NCBI GenBank assembly: GCA_963922205.1
Contig: CAWUHX010000166.1
Location: 738,019 to 802,018 of the forward strand
DNA length: 64,000 bases
Reading direction: 5' to 3'
Origin: Romanomermis culicivorax
Taxonomy: Eukaryota > Nematoda > Enoplea > Mermithida > Mermithidae
Part shown: piece after piece, positions 36,001 through 46,514 of the stretch
Position numbering within the stretch: the first letter of the stretch is position 1
Layout of the letters: every line of letters starts with the position of its first letter
Made by a program: the position numbers and the translations under genes
Notes under the pieces: model-generated
Told to the model about the DNA's origin: nothing
Database searches by the model: none
What the model saw: the letters and a program-made list of their open reading frames with translations, nothing else

Positions 36001-36914
36001 CAAAGTGGGTTGAAGCTGAACTGATCCCGGATCAGTCAGCTAGCACCGTTGTAGACACCTTTCTACAAGCTATTGTATTTAGGCACGGGACTCCACGGAG
36101 ACTACTCAGCGATAGAGGAGGTTGTTTTACCTCAGATCTGATGAAGGAAATCTGCAAGTTGTTAGAGTGTCAAAAAATATTTACAACAGCCTACCATCCA
36201 CAAGGTAATGGCATGGTAGAGAGATTTAATCAGACACTGATTAAACAGCTCAGAAAGGTGGCCATAGAGGAAAAAGATAACTGGCCAAGATACTTGAGAG
36301 CTGTGGTGTTTGCATATAATGCCACACCGCATGCAGCCACGGGGCAATCCCCATTTTCGTTGCTTAGAGGTCACGAGGCAACCTTCGGGTTAAACTTATC
36401 GAAAGCATACGATATTGTAATGCCGGACAGCAATGCTGAGGCATACAAATTTGTGTTGACCAATCATTTAGTCAACCTTTACGAGGATATTGCCAAAAAT
36501 ATCCAGAGTGCTGCCGAAAAATCGAAGAAATACTTCGATAAAAAGTCCAAACAAAATGGATTTAAAGAAAAGGACTGGGTTCTGCTCAAAGTAGATAAGC
36601 AGAAAAAACTAGGACTACCATGGTCCGGTCCGTTCATAGTTACGGACATTTCGCGAGAAGCAGAGAACGTTGTCACCATTGTACATTGGGACAACCCGCT
36701 AAATCGCCAAACTGTTTCAATCAGCAGGTTGAAACATTTTCGTTACGAGACCACTAGGGTCTTGCCGCGAATAGCGCGAGCCAATCAGGACGCGCCACGT
36801 GACGAAAACACGTCACTTTCCAATATGGCACAAACAGTTACGACTGGAGCGCCGATTCAAATGAAATCATTTGAAAATTCGCTCAAGGCGAATCTATGCG
36901 CGATCTCGCGCTGA
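30078..36914 (+). CDS. Gag-Pol polyprotein of the Ty3/gypsy-type retrotransposon, 2278 aa, intact
   Basis: One open frame from ATG 30078 to TGA 36914. Gag: Pro/Gln-rich N-terminus, helical capsid-like region (about 330-560), a CX2HX4HX4C zinc knuckle ([15 protein letters not shown], near 675), then RGG/Gln-rich RNA-binding sequence. Pol: aspartic protease [12 protein letters not shown] (D907), reverse transcriptase with [11 protein letters not shown] and YIDD (Y1382-D1385), RNase [13 protein letters not shown] (D1533), integrase with an H..H..CPVC zinc region (about 1880-1930) and the D1953-D2012-E2048 triad with 35 residues between the last two. No frameshift separates Gag and Pol, so Pol level must be set otherwise, for example by proteolysis. 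All catalytic residues seen are present. Together with the LTRs it could drive retrotransposition; this is inferred. Confidence 0.97.
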   Translation: MPNERIPRGNTLRRSPPRVASAGNLVNLGDGDQQRHAAPDPVIPDQTPARVQPLQQNAMHFTPQDAGVPIDRPPAIAIDPQEAGPANPNPDADGPPQPNFKRSPPPKVELAGPKRDVVTPEIRPNFEERDPEIDQRLERIPQEQERFQPQERAPEMSNQELATQLRELKGTVEALFDIIANAATEDNKREADRRRQEPDRQVRPCNRGAERDNRLAAEINAGAGPSNRPDIDEGQRLNFEPKSWRGPARDLRFEGAEQSADFRNQSQIAPQHPTLTRVVYDGRGNIVDPNTLRPDQLACFPYRDYRFDKDNMPSYQGGVPPQRDPNRVMLQSLNSDLDPVLTAAYDQREVPSNNLAQEIVVRNIVKGVLPKLLDEGMVNQQVLSFLTALEGEFRRDTPESAKYEALLRLSKGRPKAVAGDNMTYREARRAIINVFAPECNLEMLTRELFEIQQRPNEQAVEFLKRVSILVELVKGDLDYQSKQRLIIDTFIYKSDPTFQSELKNSKHTFRTWYDLAVEVHDIERRYKNAFQRYGPKGTQQDPIVINEVGMPSGHDPEIAVVARNQSEGYQQGQRQRFRQPYQTVGNQVQAQTQRSRSDSPEIEEIPVREAPRAQTEKGKKESLLLKISKEMVQLVERFDQLQQKVDNRQMENRSDVAIPSTSQGGQVSRDPTKPWCEFHKNITHNTADCRTLRVLSERRSRGRASFPTYNRGGFNTFARGNYRGRGGYPNANFNSRGRGAYNVGYSGYQDSHESYQQNSDYNEFLEFKKQKELQKQFQQMQQYQQQAALQHPQPPQAIMGPTQTLQQGQFTNQPPQKDYSSVMVARQSQMSPLGEVNQRVSCPNVVLGSIVQMNAIAPQPVVPSVQVIRRGTPASPQEQHLLDTYPRTAPFHIEVVIGGRKTMALIDTGAQCTVMSAKFLKETLGPDYTEYPRILNVTVANGKTVQAHGYIQFRMDTLCGQFPVKAIVIPEAGENVIVGTDFLAHPQVGAIIDFRNRTMTLNNRQQRIYVTPDQPQSNCGEVMTTSAAESMMSAADQYQPKICLLKVSVPVVSVNPIYLPSGTDILLRAKLWDKVGENRLNGIIIESEDNEERFHIDSTIVDGTKDDFVVMVSNNTGSGCHLKRNQIIGHTNSVLCDTDNQDQLKGKIVEDLEKLQTCAVQARPDSTQVDEKEFKEALYNMLAKSNIPSEQLEQALRCLAKYRDVFSLPSDPPTTRPYLTCKINTGDAAPVAKRYHRTAINLRPHVREHVQDMLKKGVIEPSKSPWAAPLFLVSKKDGTKRPVVDFRGINDVTKDDKYPIPRMDDYLDCLGKAKFYTTLDLKSGYWQVPMDEESKEKTAFICQEGLYQFKVMPFGLKNAPAEFQRMMERVLHPYVWKICLVYIDDIIVFSNTFEEHLVNLELVLQALRKAHLTLKPEKCEFLPERVHFLGHILNSDGVSPDPKKVKAINDFPFPESKRKLQRFLGMLQWCKKFIPGLAKHAEPLYKLTGKNCVWEVTEVHHQAFRSLKEALLSVPFLRYPVLDGSADFVLQTDASGTALGAVLYQETKSDCWVIAYNSRILKADEKKWSATERECLAIVYGLKLYKHYLVGHKVIIRTDHKPLLSMKVNAMTNGKLKRWYSFISQFNHKLEYVPGKQNAMADFLSRMDEPDDQAEKIPPKWEHMFSEGKRESENLKDLEAQLIEKKHLNLVKRFRILTDRNPEDGTPLHLEPKGKKNQRTDISPRFTQIYPEDSEGDPESNSPADLVNAVTTRSMAKEADKNNQAQTEPDGNQVKDKVSRGNQDKGKEKRVTWLYPEKEQEFTLADPKENELPKGLIRDDLMALLQRKDQVLQPYFDRLGPNGTTKYHSGFYIQNEVLYREAGQGSDDQVVVPSCLRDNTLHQYHGAVMMTHQGFKRTLAMIKKRFWWPGIEKDVRHWIKFCPVCQMANQGNTEIPPLIPIIPQGPFDIVSVDIVGISPLSEKRPYVIVFQDYFTKWVEAELIPDQSASTVVDTFLQAIVFRHGTPRRLLSDRGGCFTSDLMKEICKLLECQKIFTTAYHPQGNGMVERFNQTLIKQLRKVAIEEKDNWPRYLRAVVFAYNATPHAATGQSPFSLLRGHEATFGLNLSKAYDIVMPDSNAEAYKFVLTNHLVNLYEDIAKNIQSAAEKSKKYFDKKSKQNGFKEKDWVLLKVDKQKKLGLPWSGPFIVTDISREAENVVTIVHWDNPLNRQTVSISRLKHFRYETTRVLPRIARANQDAPRDENTSLSNMAQTVTTGAPIQMKSFENSLKANLCAISR

Positions 36915-37340
36915 TTTTTTTTTCTATTTTGTGTACATATCTCGTGCGTGTAAGTACTAATTTTAATTAAAATTGTATTAATTTGTAATATTTATCGCGT
37001 TTATGTAATATTTGTGTTAATTTTGTAAATTTTTCATATTTATCTCAGACTTTGGGAAAAATTCTTCGGAATTTTAGACCAAAGTGACAACCCAAAACAT
37101 TTTTGATATTTTTCCAAAAAATTTAACTTTCAAAATTTTTCATTTTTTCTAAAATCAAATTATAGCTGCCCCGCTTATCTGAATTCTAAACTTCCATCGG
37201 AAGGAAGAAGTAAAATATTCCCCGAACCGCGATAAAAAGGAAATTAGCAGAACTGCTAAATTAAACTTTTTCAGCGTTCAAAATTTTAAATAAATTTATC
37301 AATTTATTATTCGAAAACAAAAATTTCGAAAAGAAAAGAG

Positions 37341-37461
37341 ATGGGAAAGGGCGCGCGGAACCGCCAACAAGCTCCGACGCGCGAGTGGTCGCACACAGAG
37401 CGCCACGTTGAATACGGCAGGGCCCAGCACCGCCAAGACAACCGTTTTTTCTTTATCGACG
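37341..37461 (+). CDS. Small conserved ORF, probable first coding exon of the second ORF
   Basis: ATG at 37341 starts MGKGARNRQQAPTREW; the exon continues through RHVEYGRAQHRQDNR and FFFID to a GTAAGT donor at 37462. The degenerate copy keeps the ATG, the protein sequence and the donor. In a 27-codon core I counted 8 synonymous and 4 amino-acid-changing codon differences, as expected for coding sequence under constraint. The exon ends in phase 1, and the acceptor at 38144-38145 needs exactly one preceding base to continue into the second ORF. In this copy the frame also reads through to 37565 (74 aa), so a separate small protein is the alternative. No known domain. Confidence 0.6.
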
Positions 37462-38145
37462 GTAAGTTTCGAACTTATTTTTATCAAACATTCTTGGAAA
37501 CCGCAGGTAATGCCCAGAAGTCACTGGAAGACCAGCTCGGCGCCCCAAAGGGCAGACGAGGTTAGAACTTAGAGGGAACGAAAAATGGGAGTACTGAGAA
37601 ACGGAAGCTCGAAGCCAAGCAGGGAATTTCCAATTTGGAAATATACCTGATACCACCGAGAGCTATACGATTCAAGGGAAACCTAGAACCTTGGGTTCAG
37701 CCCGTTTTAAAGTTTTATCATTCAAAAATTTATCAAAAATTATTTATTTTCAAATCAAATCAAATCATATCACTTTTTCGATATAAAATTCATTAAAAAT
37801 TATCAATTTCGAGCGCTATAAAAATTGTAAATACAGCGCCATAAATGGAGCGTAGTTGGTCGCTCAAGCAGCTGGTCAGAGATTGGTGTCCGATCAAGTG
37901 GTGGACAATCGGATCAGGTCTACCCTCCCCAACATATAGAGGTAGCAAGGGTAAGATTTGGTAAGGTGTTAGTTGCCTACCAGCTCAATGTTTGTATATC
38001 AGTGGCTCACCTAACAACCTGCACTAAACTTAATTTTCTGCGAAACTTAACCCGCTTGGTGTTGTGGTGCTGGTGTAGTATAGACCCGAAAATGCGCTGA
38101 AAAAAGGGGAATAAAACACTAAAATTAATAGTACTTTATGTTTAG
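37462..38145 (+). other. Predicted intron upstream of the second ORF
   Basis: GTAAGT donor at 37462 and TATGTTTAG acceptor ending at 38145. Both are conserved in the degenerate copy and are phase-compatible. A smaller alternative intron (37462..37506, ending ACCGCAG) is also possible. Prediction only; RNA evidence is needed. Confidence 0.5.
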
Positions 38146-41100
38146 ATTATAACGTCAAACGGGCCGTACGAATCCACGAACTGGATCAGTGGTTCAAAGC
38201 CACATTTGGGTACTGGCCGGCCAATCCCAAGGAACCTCGAATGGTAGACATCGGGAAGGTCAGCCAGGTACTCCATTTTATCCGAGAAGTGTCAATCTTC
38301 AGAGGACAACCAGTTTGTGGTTTCGACGTTGAAAAAGTCAACCAGGATAAGGTCGCCGCCTTGTTCAAAACAAGGGAGGTCGACAATCCAATGGGAAAAC
38401 AGTTTGCCCGATATATCAGCTTCGCGCTAACGAACGGTCAAACTTACGTTATTGATACAACGTCGATGATGATCAAAGAGTGGACCAGCCTCCACGACTT
38501 CTTGAACTCCGACATGCTGTTCGCCGGATATGCCGTACTGGAAGATCTGGTGAGTATCTATAACGTTTGTGGCGCAGGGCGAGATAATAAGGATAGGGAC
38601 AAAACTGTCCCCTTACGGGAATTTCTAAGGAAGACCAAAGGTCGATACTTTGACTTAGACCGTTTCGCCCTCACCATGGTAGGAGTGAACCTGGAGAAAA
38701 AATGCTTTCAGACAGGTATATGTCCCGAAACTTTTCGGTTAAAGGGACTGTTCACGGAATTTTATTTGGTAGACGTGGGCCCCTACCAATATGACTTTTC
38801 GTTAAAAGCGAACCGTGATCGGTTTGCCAAAAGGGGTATATTGCCGGAAGAGCTCAGATACGCCGCTCTAGACGCATACTACTCCTTATTGGTCATGTTT
38901 GCCGCCATTCACTATGGCATGGCCGATCAACTGCTTATGCAAATGCAGATTTTCGACCATGACAAGGTGGATCCCAAACAGATCAACACCATTGCCCTCC
39001 ATTTTTATCAACAATATCTAATGATTCCGGGCAATGTGAATCGAGAAATGGGGCTAGGTACCCCAGTTATGGAAACCGATCAGGTTCAACCAAACATGGT
39101 CTATCACATGATGAAGTGTGAGATGTATAACCATTGGGCGGTACAGATGCAGGGAAATAACACAGGTTATTATACCGCGCCCACGGAATGTAATCCAGTC
39201 CGTCCGCAGGGAGTTCAGTTGCCAAGTGGTTTTTACCCACTACTTCCAAGAGATAACAAACCATTGAAGGACGACGGATACACCACAGATAGCGATCCCG
39301 ACGAAATCCAGGACGTCCAGATACCAGACTGGGTAAATATTTCAAAGGATATCCTGGAAAATCTCAAGTCAGGCGGAGCCTACTGGGATTTAGACGGGAA
39401 AATTTCTTTAACGTTGTACGAAAACGCCAAGCTATACTGGCAACAAGCCGGGAAGCCCGATACCATTCCACAAGAGGTGTTTTCCTCTAATAACCACTAC
39501 CCAGTGGGTATCGAGGGCCATAGACAGGCCTATAAGACCAATTTTTACACGCCAAACTTGGCGAAAATTTCAGGTATGCTGGATGAGCGAAACTTCCCAG
39601 AGTTAGAGGTCATCTGCAAATTTATGCCATTGGCTTATCATTTGGCATGGCCTCATTCCAGAGCGGAGTGCGACTATGAAACTAGCGCTCTGCTAAACTA
39701 TAACTTTCTAAATAGTTATACTAAAGAAGGCCAGGAAATGATAAAGAAAATGTCCTGGAAGTCAGGCGACCGCCTGGCTTACTATTTAGAATTAGCAGCG
39801 ACGCTACCGCCGTCGGAACCCCGCTTTCCATCTAAAAAAGGGGTATACGCATGGCAGAATCGGTTCGGTTTTGTCCCGCTACGATTTCGAGAAGCTGAGG
39901 AGATTCTACAAATTGGCGACGACAAATCGTTATTGAAGGACGGAGCCTACAAGGTAAATCCTTATTTCTATGTAACTTTTTACTATGTAGGCTTCGAGAC
40001 TTTAACGCCGGGACTGCGGTATCCCATGACGGAAGACGCATCGCCAACCGACTACCCGATTACCTACGCACCGAGAAATCCGCTCGAGCTCAGACCGGAG
40101 TTTGTCACTAAAAGCTTCCGGGAGAGAACAATCGCTTCCGAAATGCCCGGGTATACACTTACATATACCCCAGCCGGTGAGTTAATTTCTAAGGTACCGC
40201 TAAATCGTCCCTCAACTTCCCAAACGGCGCAAGCCGGAGGGACGGGACAGGTCAAAGCGCAGCCGCAGGCGCTAGCGCCAGTGGCCAAAGCTACACCAGC
40301 TTTGGACACTGCTGCTATGCAGGCAGCTGCAGTAGTTGTCGTGGTGCCGCCGCCAATCCAACCAGCGGTGGCACAGCCGACTCAAGTACCTCAAGTACAA
40401 CAACCGGCCGAGCCTGAGCCAGAGGTTGTCACCATAATGCAATCAGTACCTCCAGCACCAGCTGTTTTGCCAGCTAAAGTAAAACAGCTCTTGCCGAAGA
40501 TACGAAATTCAGACTCTGAGTCCAGTTCAGAGGAGGATGTAGAAGAAGAAGAAGAGGGTGAAATCCTCGAATCTGAGGGCCAGACATCAGAGAATAAGGA
40601 TGCGATGGAGGCCAAAACTCAGAAAGAGGCTCTTGAGGAGGAGAAAATCCAGACTCAAATTGACGAAGCAGTCACCAAAATGTCAGGGATCGATGTCAGA
40701 CTGGAGAAGATGCAGGAAGCATCCCAGGAGATACCTGTGAAGGCCAAAGATCCTAAGGATCATGACCGACAAGCGAAGCAAGAGGCCCTACAGGCCAAAA
40801 TTCAAGAACAAAGGAGGCTGACGCAGCAGGAATTCCTGCGTCAGAGGGCAATCCAGAGAAAGCTGAAGGAGCAGGCACTAGCCGACGATAGCTCAGATTC
40901 AGCCATTGCAGCGACAGAGCTGATGCGGAGGGGAAGAATTGCCGAGGAAGGTATTCCTGGAATTTATTCCCCAGACAAAGTTCAGCAGATGTTAGCTGAA
41001 GGGATGTCGGAAAAATTTATCCGACACCTAGCCAAAGAAAAGGTAAGGCGCAGGAAGAGGATAAGTAAGGCCAAGCGACGCAGACTTGCAGCTCAGGGAC

Positions 41101-42674
41101 AGCAGCAACAAGGAGCGGCCGCCACCGGATCCGAAAACGACGCCTACGATACGGCCGAAGAAACGACGACCCCACAATACTCGACGAGCCAAAAGTCGAG
41201 ATCGGAGACTTCAAAGAGTCAGACAAGAACGGAGACTTCAAAAAGTCAGACGAGAACGGAGACCTCCATAGGCCAGACAAAATCGGATAGGACAACAGGG
41301 TCCACTGCGACAACATCGTACACTCAGACGCGAACGGTATCGAAAACCGGCGGAGAGGTTAGTACTTATTCTGGCAAAAGTAAATCCGTGCCCTCCAGCT
41401 ATACCGCAAGAAGTAGCAAACCTGCGGGAAGCGTATTGGTGAAGCCCGATCTTGAATCGGAGGAGAAATTGATCAAGAAGGTCAAGCTGAATGTGGTAGC
41501 TACTAGACCCGAAAGGGAACCACAGCAGTTTGTCACTCCTGGTCAATTGGCCGAAACTCTGATTGATTATTGGGAGTGGCAAAGGGAACAAAGGCGCTTA
41601 ATTGGGCCGATCTCATTTGAAAATCCAGAGGTCGCCAATTATTTCGCCTTTGATCGGCAAGAACGGCCGATAATTTACAGAATGGTCAATGATGCCATGG
41701 CCGAAATTCACGAAAATTACCGCCAGCAATTCGAAATGCAAGGCGGATTTATGTTCGACGGAGAGCGCATCCCTGAGGAGATCTGGGAATGGATAATTTT
41801 AATTCTCATCCCCAGATGGCTTCAGGACTACGATGCCTCAGACGTCTTTACGGCCATTAGGTATGTGACCCTAATGATTTTTCTTCAGTTGGACTTCGCT
41901 CCGATCACGCCAACGGCAATTGGTAGGTGGTATGCCCAGGCGTGTTCGTTTGCGAACAGACAACTAGTCGTTGAGGCCCAGGGAAACCGCGTAGACGATG
42001 TCTACATTGCAGCCTTTAATCAGTATATTTTTATGGGCTCGCAAAGGTTAAACCAGATGGGTGTTAAGAGGAAGGCACCAGGCGATGACAGGTCGCAAGC
42101 TGATAAATTTCAGCGAACGGCTGCCAAGAGCCCAAGTAAGTTCAAGGTGCCTAGACTCCCTCCGGCTAAGAAACAACCACCGATGATACAACAATCATCG
42201 GCTACGACCAGCCAGAGGTCATACAGTGAAGCTGCTAGCACCTCTTACAAAAGTCCGCTTTCTCGATCAAAATCAATATCATCAAAATCTCTTAATTCAA
42301 CTTATCGGACACAAAAACCTCAGCGCAGCAGCTCCACTAGCAGTGGTCAAAGGCAGCAGGGGAGAGACGATATGTTCTCAAACCCGGCCCCGTACAGGGC
42401 TAGACCGGGGTATGACCAAGGTCAACCCAGGGGAGGCTTCAGAGGGCGCCCTCAGCGACCTTACAGAGGCCGAGGAACCTGGCAACACCAAGGTCAAGAC
42501 CCGGATGCTGAATTTCATAATCCGAATTTTATGCCGCTAGGTAGACGCGGCGGAAGCCAACAAGGCCAAAATAGAGGCCAGGATGGAGGTCAAACCCGAG
42601 GCCAACCAGGTCAGAGGGGGTACTATCAAGGTAGACCTCGAGGAGGCTACCGAGGCGGCGGGCAGCAGCAGTAA
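38146..42674 (+). CDS. Second large ORF: DEDDy 3'-5' exonuclease domain plus coiled-coil and RGG-box protein
   Basis: The frame from ATG 38241 codes for 1477 aa, but conserved sequence ([19 protein letters not shown]) starts at 38146, so the start is probably in the upstream exon at 37341. Numbered from 38241, the N-terminal domain has the RNase D/WRN-exo/EXD-type motifs: CGFDVEKV (D29, E31), [10 protein letters not shown] (D102) and [10 protein letters not shown] (Y207, D211), with strand YVIDTT before motif II. Then come a helical middle region (about 400-640), a Pro/Ala/Gln-rich linker, an acidic run (about 757-785), a charged coiled coil (about 790-900), a basic patch [14 protein letters not shown] (about 935-949), Ser/Thr repeats of SQTRTET, a Trp-rich helical domain (about 1098-1270) and an RGG box to the end. 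No signal peptide or membrane segment, so it is not an envelope protein. Likely role, inferred: RNA binding and 3' trimming. Confidence 0.82.
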
Positions 42675-43425
42675 ATAGCCGCATAATTTTGGCCCAAAAA
42701 TTTCTTTTTCGTACATATATTTTCTACTTATTTCATAAAACATAAAACCCAAAAACACTAATAAAATCACAAAAAATCCAAAAAAAAAAAATCAAAAAAC
42801 AAAAAAATCCAAAAACATTTATTTTCGGTGCTGCTGGCCATCAAAAATTTCTTTTTTGACAAAACCGGTGCAAAAACGCAACCGTAAAAAATATTTTAAC
42901 TTTTGGCCACATTCTTGCTCAAATTTTTTAGCGCATTTTAAATTTTGTGATATCCGTACAACCCCGCGTCGTCTTTTTGTATCGTAATATAATCTCGTAT
43001 TTTAGTTTAATTTAGAAAAAATAGAGACGCGGGAAGTCGATTTGCATGCGGTTAGACCCACGGCCAACGAATTGACACAGCATGCAGACCGAGCGGCCGA
43101 GCCCGAAGCCGACCACACATCCGGCACCGACGTTTACGTCATACTCCTTAGGGCAGGAGGTTATTCCATCAATGCCGAGGTCAAAATGGACGTCACTTGC
43201 CAGCCATTGCGGCGAAGCCCTTGGTATTCGTTGTGTCCAACGACCAGCACAGGAGTTCTAGTAGGACAGACTGTGAAACGGGAGTCCGGTGAGACAAACT
43301 GTTTATCAGGAGTCAGCCGGAGTTGTAGATTTTTTCTTTTTTGATTAATTCTTTTTAATGCCGGGGTAACCCGGCCAAAAGTTTTTTTTTCTACCTCCCG
43401 TAGGTCGGTTTCGACGCGCGAGGGA
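42675..43425 (+). other. 3' untranslated part of the retrotransposon
   Basis: AT-rich sequence with AATAAA-like runs near 42760, then a GC-richer stretch containing ORF 43042..43344 (100 aa, starting MHAVRPTANELT), which has no known domain and no second copy in the window to test conservation. It ends in a short purine run GCGAGGGA just before the LTR, the likely polypurine tract. Confidence 0.5.
43416..43425 (+). other. Probable polypurine tract
   Basis: CGCGAGGGA directly abuts the 3' LTR start (TGTTGGG), where plus-strand DNA synthesis is primed in LTR elements. It is short and impure. Confidence 0.4.
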
Positions 43426-44045
43426 TGTTGGGCACCCTGTTGATGCCAATTTCGTGTGGGGAAATCGACATGCAAATCGACGAACAGGGACGACCAGCGG
43501 CGCAGACATTTGCATAGAATGGAGCGCCACCAAAAGACCAAAAAAGATAGTGAAAATCATTGTTCACTATATTTCGATTTTTATTATATTTTCGTTACTT
43601 TGCTGGCGTCCCTAAATAAAGTTCCCAGCAATTCGTCTTTACTTTGCATATATTTCTACTGTGGTCAATCCACATTTTTTATTATTGCATCGGAAATATT
43701 GATTTACATATTTGTTATTTATTGTTTAGGATTTATTACCGAACGTCGAAGGCGGAGGGCCAAAGGCCCAGGCGCCAGCTTACATCAAGTAAGTTTTGGG
43801 AAACCCCTTCCGGGTTATACCCAAGTAAGTTTATCCCTGAGGGGATTCCTTGTCTCATCTAGGAGACTGCGGAGGACCTTGGTAAGGCCCCCGTATTTAG
43901 AGTTAAGTTTATCTTTGTTGTTGTAGGTCTGGGGAACCGGACTGTTGCACTATCACCGAGGCTTAGCCAAGGGATCAGTTCTAACAGGTCAGTTCAGACC
44001 AGAGTTATCTTTTCTTACGCCTCTTAAGGAAAGACCTGCACAACA
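43426..44045 (+). repeat. 3' LTR, 620 bp
   Basis: TGTTGGGCACC...GCACAACA, about 96% identical to 29364..29981, with a few single-base indels. AATAAA is at 43615-43620. Confidence 0.95.
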
Positions 44046-46338
44046 CTCTCGTATCCGTATGATACCGTTAGCTTTTTAGTTACTAGTTGTTGCAGAAAAA
44101 TTCTAAGAAACCGAATGTGACTTTCCTGTGAAGTGATAAAAAATTCTTAATCCGTACGTAACATTAAAAGTTTCTTCCTTTGAATAACACATTTTGACAA
44201 AAGATCATAGTCACAGATTTGTAAGAGTGAGAATCATGAATTTATCTTTCTGTGAAAAGAACGCTACCTTTGAGAAAAAACTCCCTTTCTCAAGACGACA
44301 AATTTCGGATCAAGAGTGGAACAATTACAACAGCCTTTCTGAAAAACCAAGTGCCCTAAAGCCCAAATAAGTTTCTTAAAGGCAGAAATTCATGATTTTT
44401 TTGCATGGAAATGGAAACAGTTCGATAAATGTATGAATAAAGTTACCGTATGCCGGAATTTCGCCGAATTCTGCATCACTGCACGAAGAGAGATTTGACT
44501 CGAGCGATGATGATTCAATAGATGGCATAATTTTGATCTATATGATTGTTCAAAATTTTTATATTCGAAACTTTGCTGCAGTCTTCCCACATATAAAGAT
44601 AAATTATGCTAAAACGACAAAATTTGTGCCCAGGCTGTGATGTGCTCGGCGTAGTGGTGTTTATTTGCAAGTTTTTTGTTTGCTTGTCTTATCATTGTCG
44701 TCAGATCGCCACGACGTTTTTTTGTTTTTTGGATGGTTTGTGTACGTGCATGTATTTTGCCCTGTCATCCATCAGTAAGCATGTTCTAAGATCAAAAGGC
44801 CGAGTTATTTTTTGCACGGAAAACTGTGGAGCTTTCGGGCTGTTGCTACGAAAACAGAATTGATTTGTATATTCATAACTCAGACCAATATCGAGATACA
44901 AGATCAAAAATATACCTTCAAATACAGCCTGTTGAGATATGCAGATTAATTCAGATTCTGACTCTTTGATTCGAAAGTCTCCTTAGGAAAATCTGATATG
45001 GATCCTGTCCTGACTTGTGCAGCCTTAAACCTCAGTAGAATCACGGCAGACTTCCAGAGAAAAACGCAAAAATCTATTGATTTGGAGTTTACAGGAAATA
45101 GTCTCTAAGAGAAAAGGGAATAAGCAAAATATGGCGACGACTCAAACTCCGATATCGTGCCTTACCACTTTTTCTATCATTTGACGGTGAACAAATTTAC
45201 TTTTTGAAACCAAGAACAACATTTGGGATAATTATTGACACCCACCCACACACACAATAAAGGAAATTGAGAATTTTCAAGCACAATAGTTGATACAACT
45301 AAACAAGAGACATTTGACAGCTAATTTTCCAGAAGTTCGAATCCAGGTATCCAAAAACATCACAACTTATTGTAGCCATATTTCACAACAAAGTTGGGAA
45401 ACTATACTCCATTCGTTTTGAAATCATCGAAACAACTATCAAAGTTTTGGTCAACGCAAGAGATCGGTTAATCAATTTCGATAATCTTGAAGTGGTTGAA
45501 AAGATCTGTACCATGTAAGAAAAATTTATTGAATAGGATCAACGAGCCCTCCTAAATTTTGTATAAAAGTTTGACTGGAAAATCGCTGCCTCCATCACTG
45601 CAAACTGAATGAAGTGTAGGTAAGGTAAGACTTGCCACCATAAAAACAATAAAATTCATAGAATTGTAGGTCGACAGAGTAATCATAATTTTTAAACAAT
45701 GTGAGGACCGTGGCAATAATTTTGGCCTCACAGAAAGAGTTTACATCACCCAGAAAGGTTGCTGACCATACGTACAAAGGTTAACAATTTCTTTTGGAAA
45801 ACAGCTGTAAAATCGGTGCATAACTTTATTTACGGTATATCAGAACACATTCTTCCAAGCATTCGTGGTTCAACAGTATTTTCGACAAACTAATTTTTCT
45901 CTTATTTGACCTCGGATACACTTTTCACCTCCGTCATTTCGGTTCATGAAAAATATAAAACAAAAATTAGCTTTCCTGGATCTACAGGTAAATAAATAAT
46001 TTTGACTTAATTTTGACGTAATGAAAAACTTCACACTGTAGAAAAGCGTCGAATTCCTTCCTTGATAAATGGAGCCAAAATTATGAAAAAACATTTGTCC
46101 ATTTTTGATTTGAATAGAATCATTTCGGTACCTGGGTGCTACTCGAGAAATTTAGAAAACTTGACCGAATTATTGAAAGAAATTTCATGTTGTTTGCCGC
46201 TATGGACGAGAAAATTTTTTCCATTGATTACAATAATAAGCTTAATGGTTTTTCCGTATTCAAATTACATTCATGAGATCGCTGCATCTATCATATCAAA
46301 ATAAATAGACTAAATGCTTGCTGTTTTAATATATTTAC
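44046..46338. other. Stretch between the retrotransposon and the last ESRP exon in the window
   Basis: If ESRP continues to lower coordinates this is intron. It contains MITE family A copy 3 (45404..45617). A short minus Ser/Glu-rich reading frame at about 44450-44530 could be an exon but matches nothing I know. No ESRP RRM2 or RRM3 motif was found. Confidence 0.45.
45404..45617. repeat. MITE family A, copy 3
   Basis: ATACTCCATTCGTTTTGAAA at the left and an inverted version ending in AACTGAATGAAGTG at the right. It shares the internal TTATTGAATAGGATCAACGA segment with copy 1. Confidence 0.6.
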
Positions 46339-46514
46339 CTGCAGCAATTTTCAAAAAATCGTCGCCATTGGCTCGATAAACTTCGATATAACGATCGCCC
46401 ATGAAATGTCTGTGACGCCTCAACGCCATATCCCGTTGCTCTTGTGTTTCAAAGCGTACCAAAGCTTCGCCGTTTCGTCGCCCCAATTGACTTAAAACCA
46501 GAGCTACCCCGCCC
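46339..46514 (-). CDS. ESRP (fusilli): ESRP exon, end of RRM1
   Basis: Acceptor CTTTTTTAG, donor GTAAAT; 176 nt, phase 2 to 1. [11 protein letters not shown] is RNP1; it ends at FLKIAAG, where vertebrate ESRP goes on to RRM2. Confidence 0.93.

Larger units (their letters stand above)
36915..38145 (+). other. Spacer between Gag-Pol and the second large ORF
   Basis: AT-rich except for a GC-rich island at 37341..37570. It holds an acceptor-like TTTTTCAG (AG at 37273-37274), the small ORF, its donor, and an acceptor TATGTTTAG (AG at 38144-38145). The same signals occur in the degenerate copy. An in-frame TAA near 38115 lies in what would be intron. Confidence 0.65.
29364..44045 (+). mobile_element. 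Nearly full-length 14.7-kb Ty3/gypsy-type LTR retrotransposon with a second large ORF
   Basis: Order: 5' LTR (29364..29981), primer binding site (29984), Gag-Pol ORF (30078..36914), spacer with a small ORF and splice signals, second large ORF (to 42674), 3' UTR, 3' LTR (43426..44045). Domain order protease, RT, RNase H, integrase is that of Ty3/gypsy. Both large ORFs are open. The two LTRs differ by roughly 20-25 changes in 620 bp (about 96% identical by eye), so insertion is not very recent. The flanking bases (CAAAA before, CTCTC after) do not form a target duplication. The element is unusually long because of the accessory ORF. Confidence 0.95.

Noticed and set aside
37462..37506. 45-nt mini-intron ending ACCGCAG as the only intron in the spacer
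   Set aside because: It keeps the frame only to a stop near 37565 and does not reach the second ORF; the longer intron explains the conserved sequence better. Left as an alternative.
30430..42540. Antisense and overlapping ORFs inside Gag-Pol and the second ORF
   Set aside because: Frame shadows of the two long coding regions, without recognisable motifs.
38146..42674. Second ORF as a retroviral-type envelope gene
   Set aside because: Its position after pol fits env, but there is no signal peptide, no membrane span and no furin-like site; the sequence is nuclease, coiled-coil and RGG-type.
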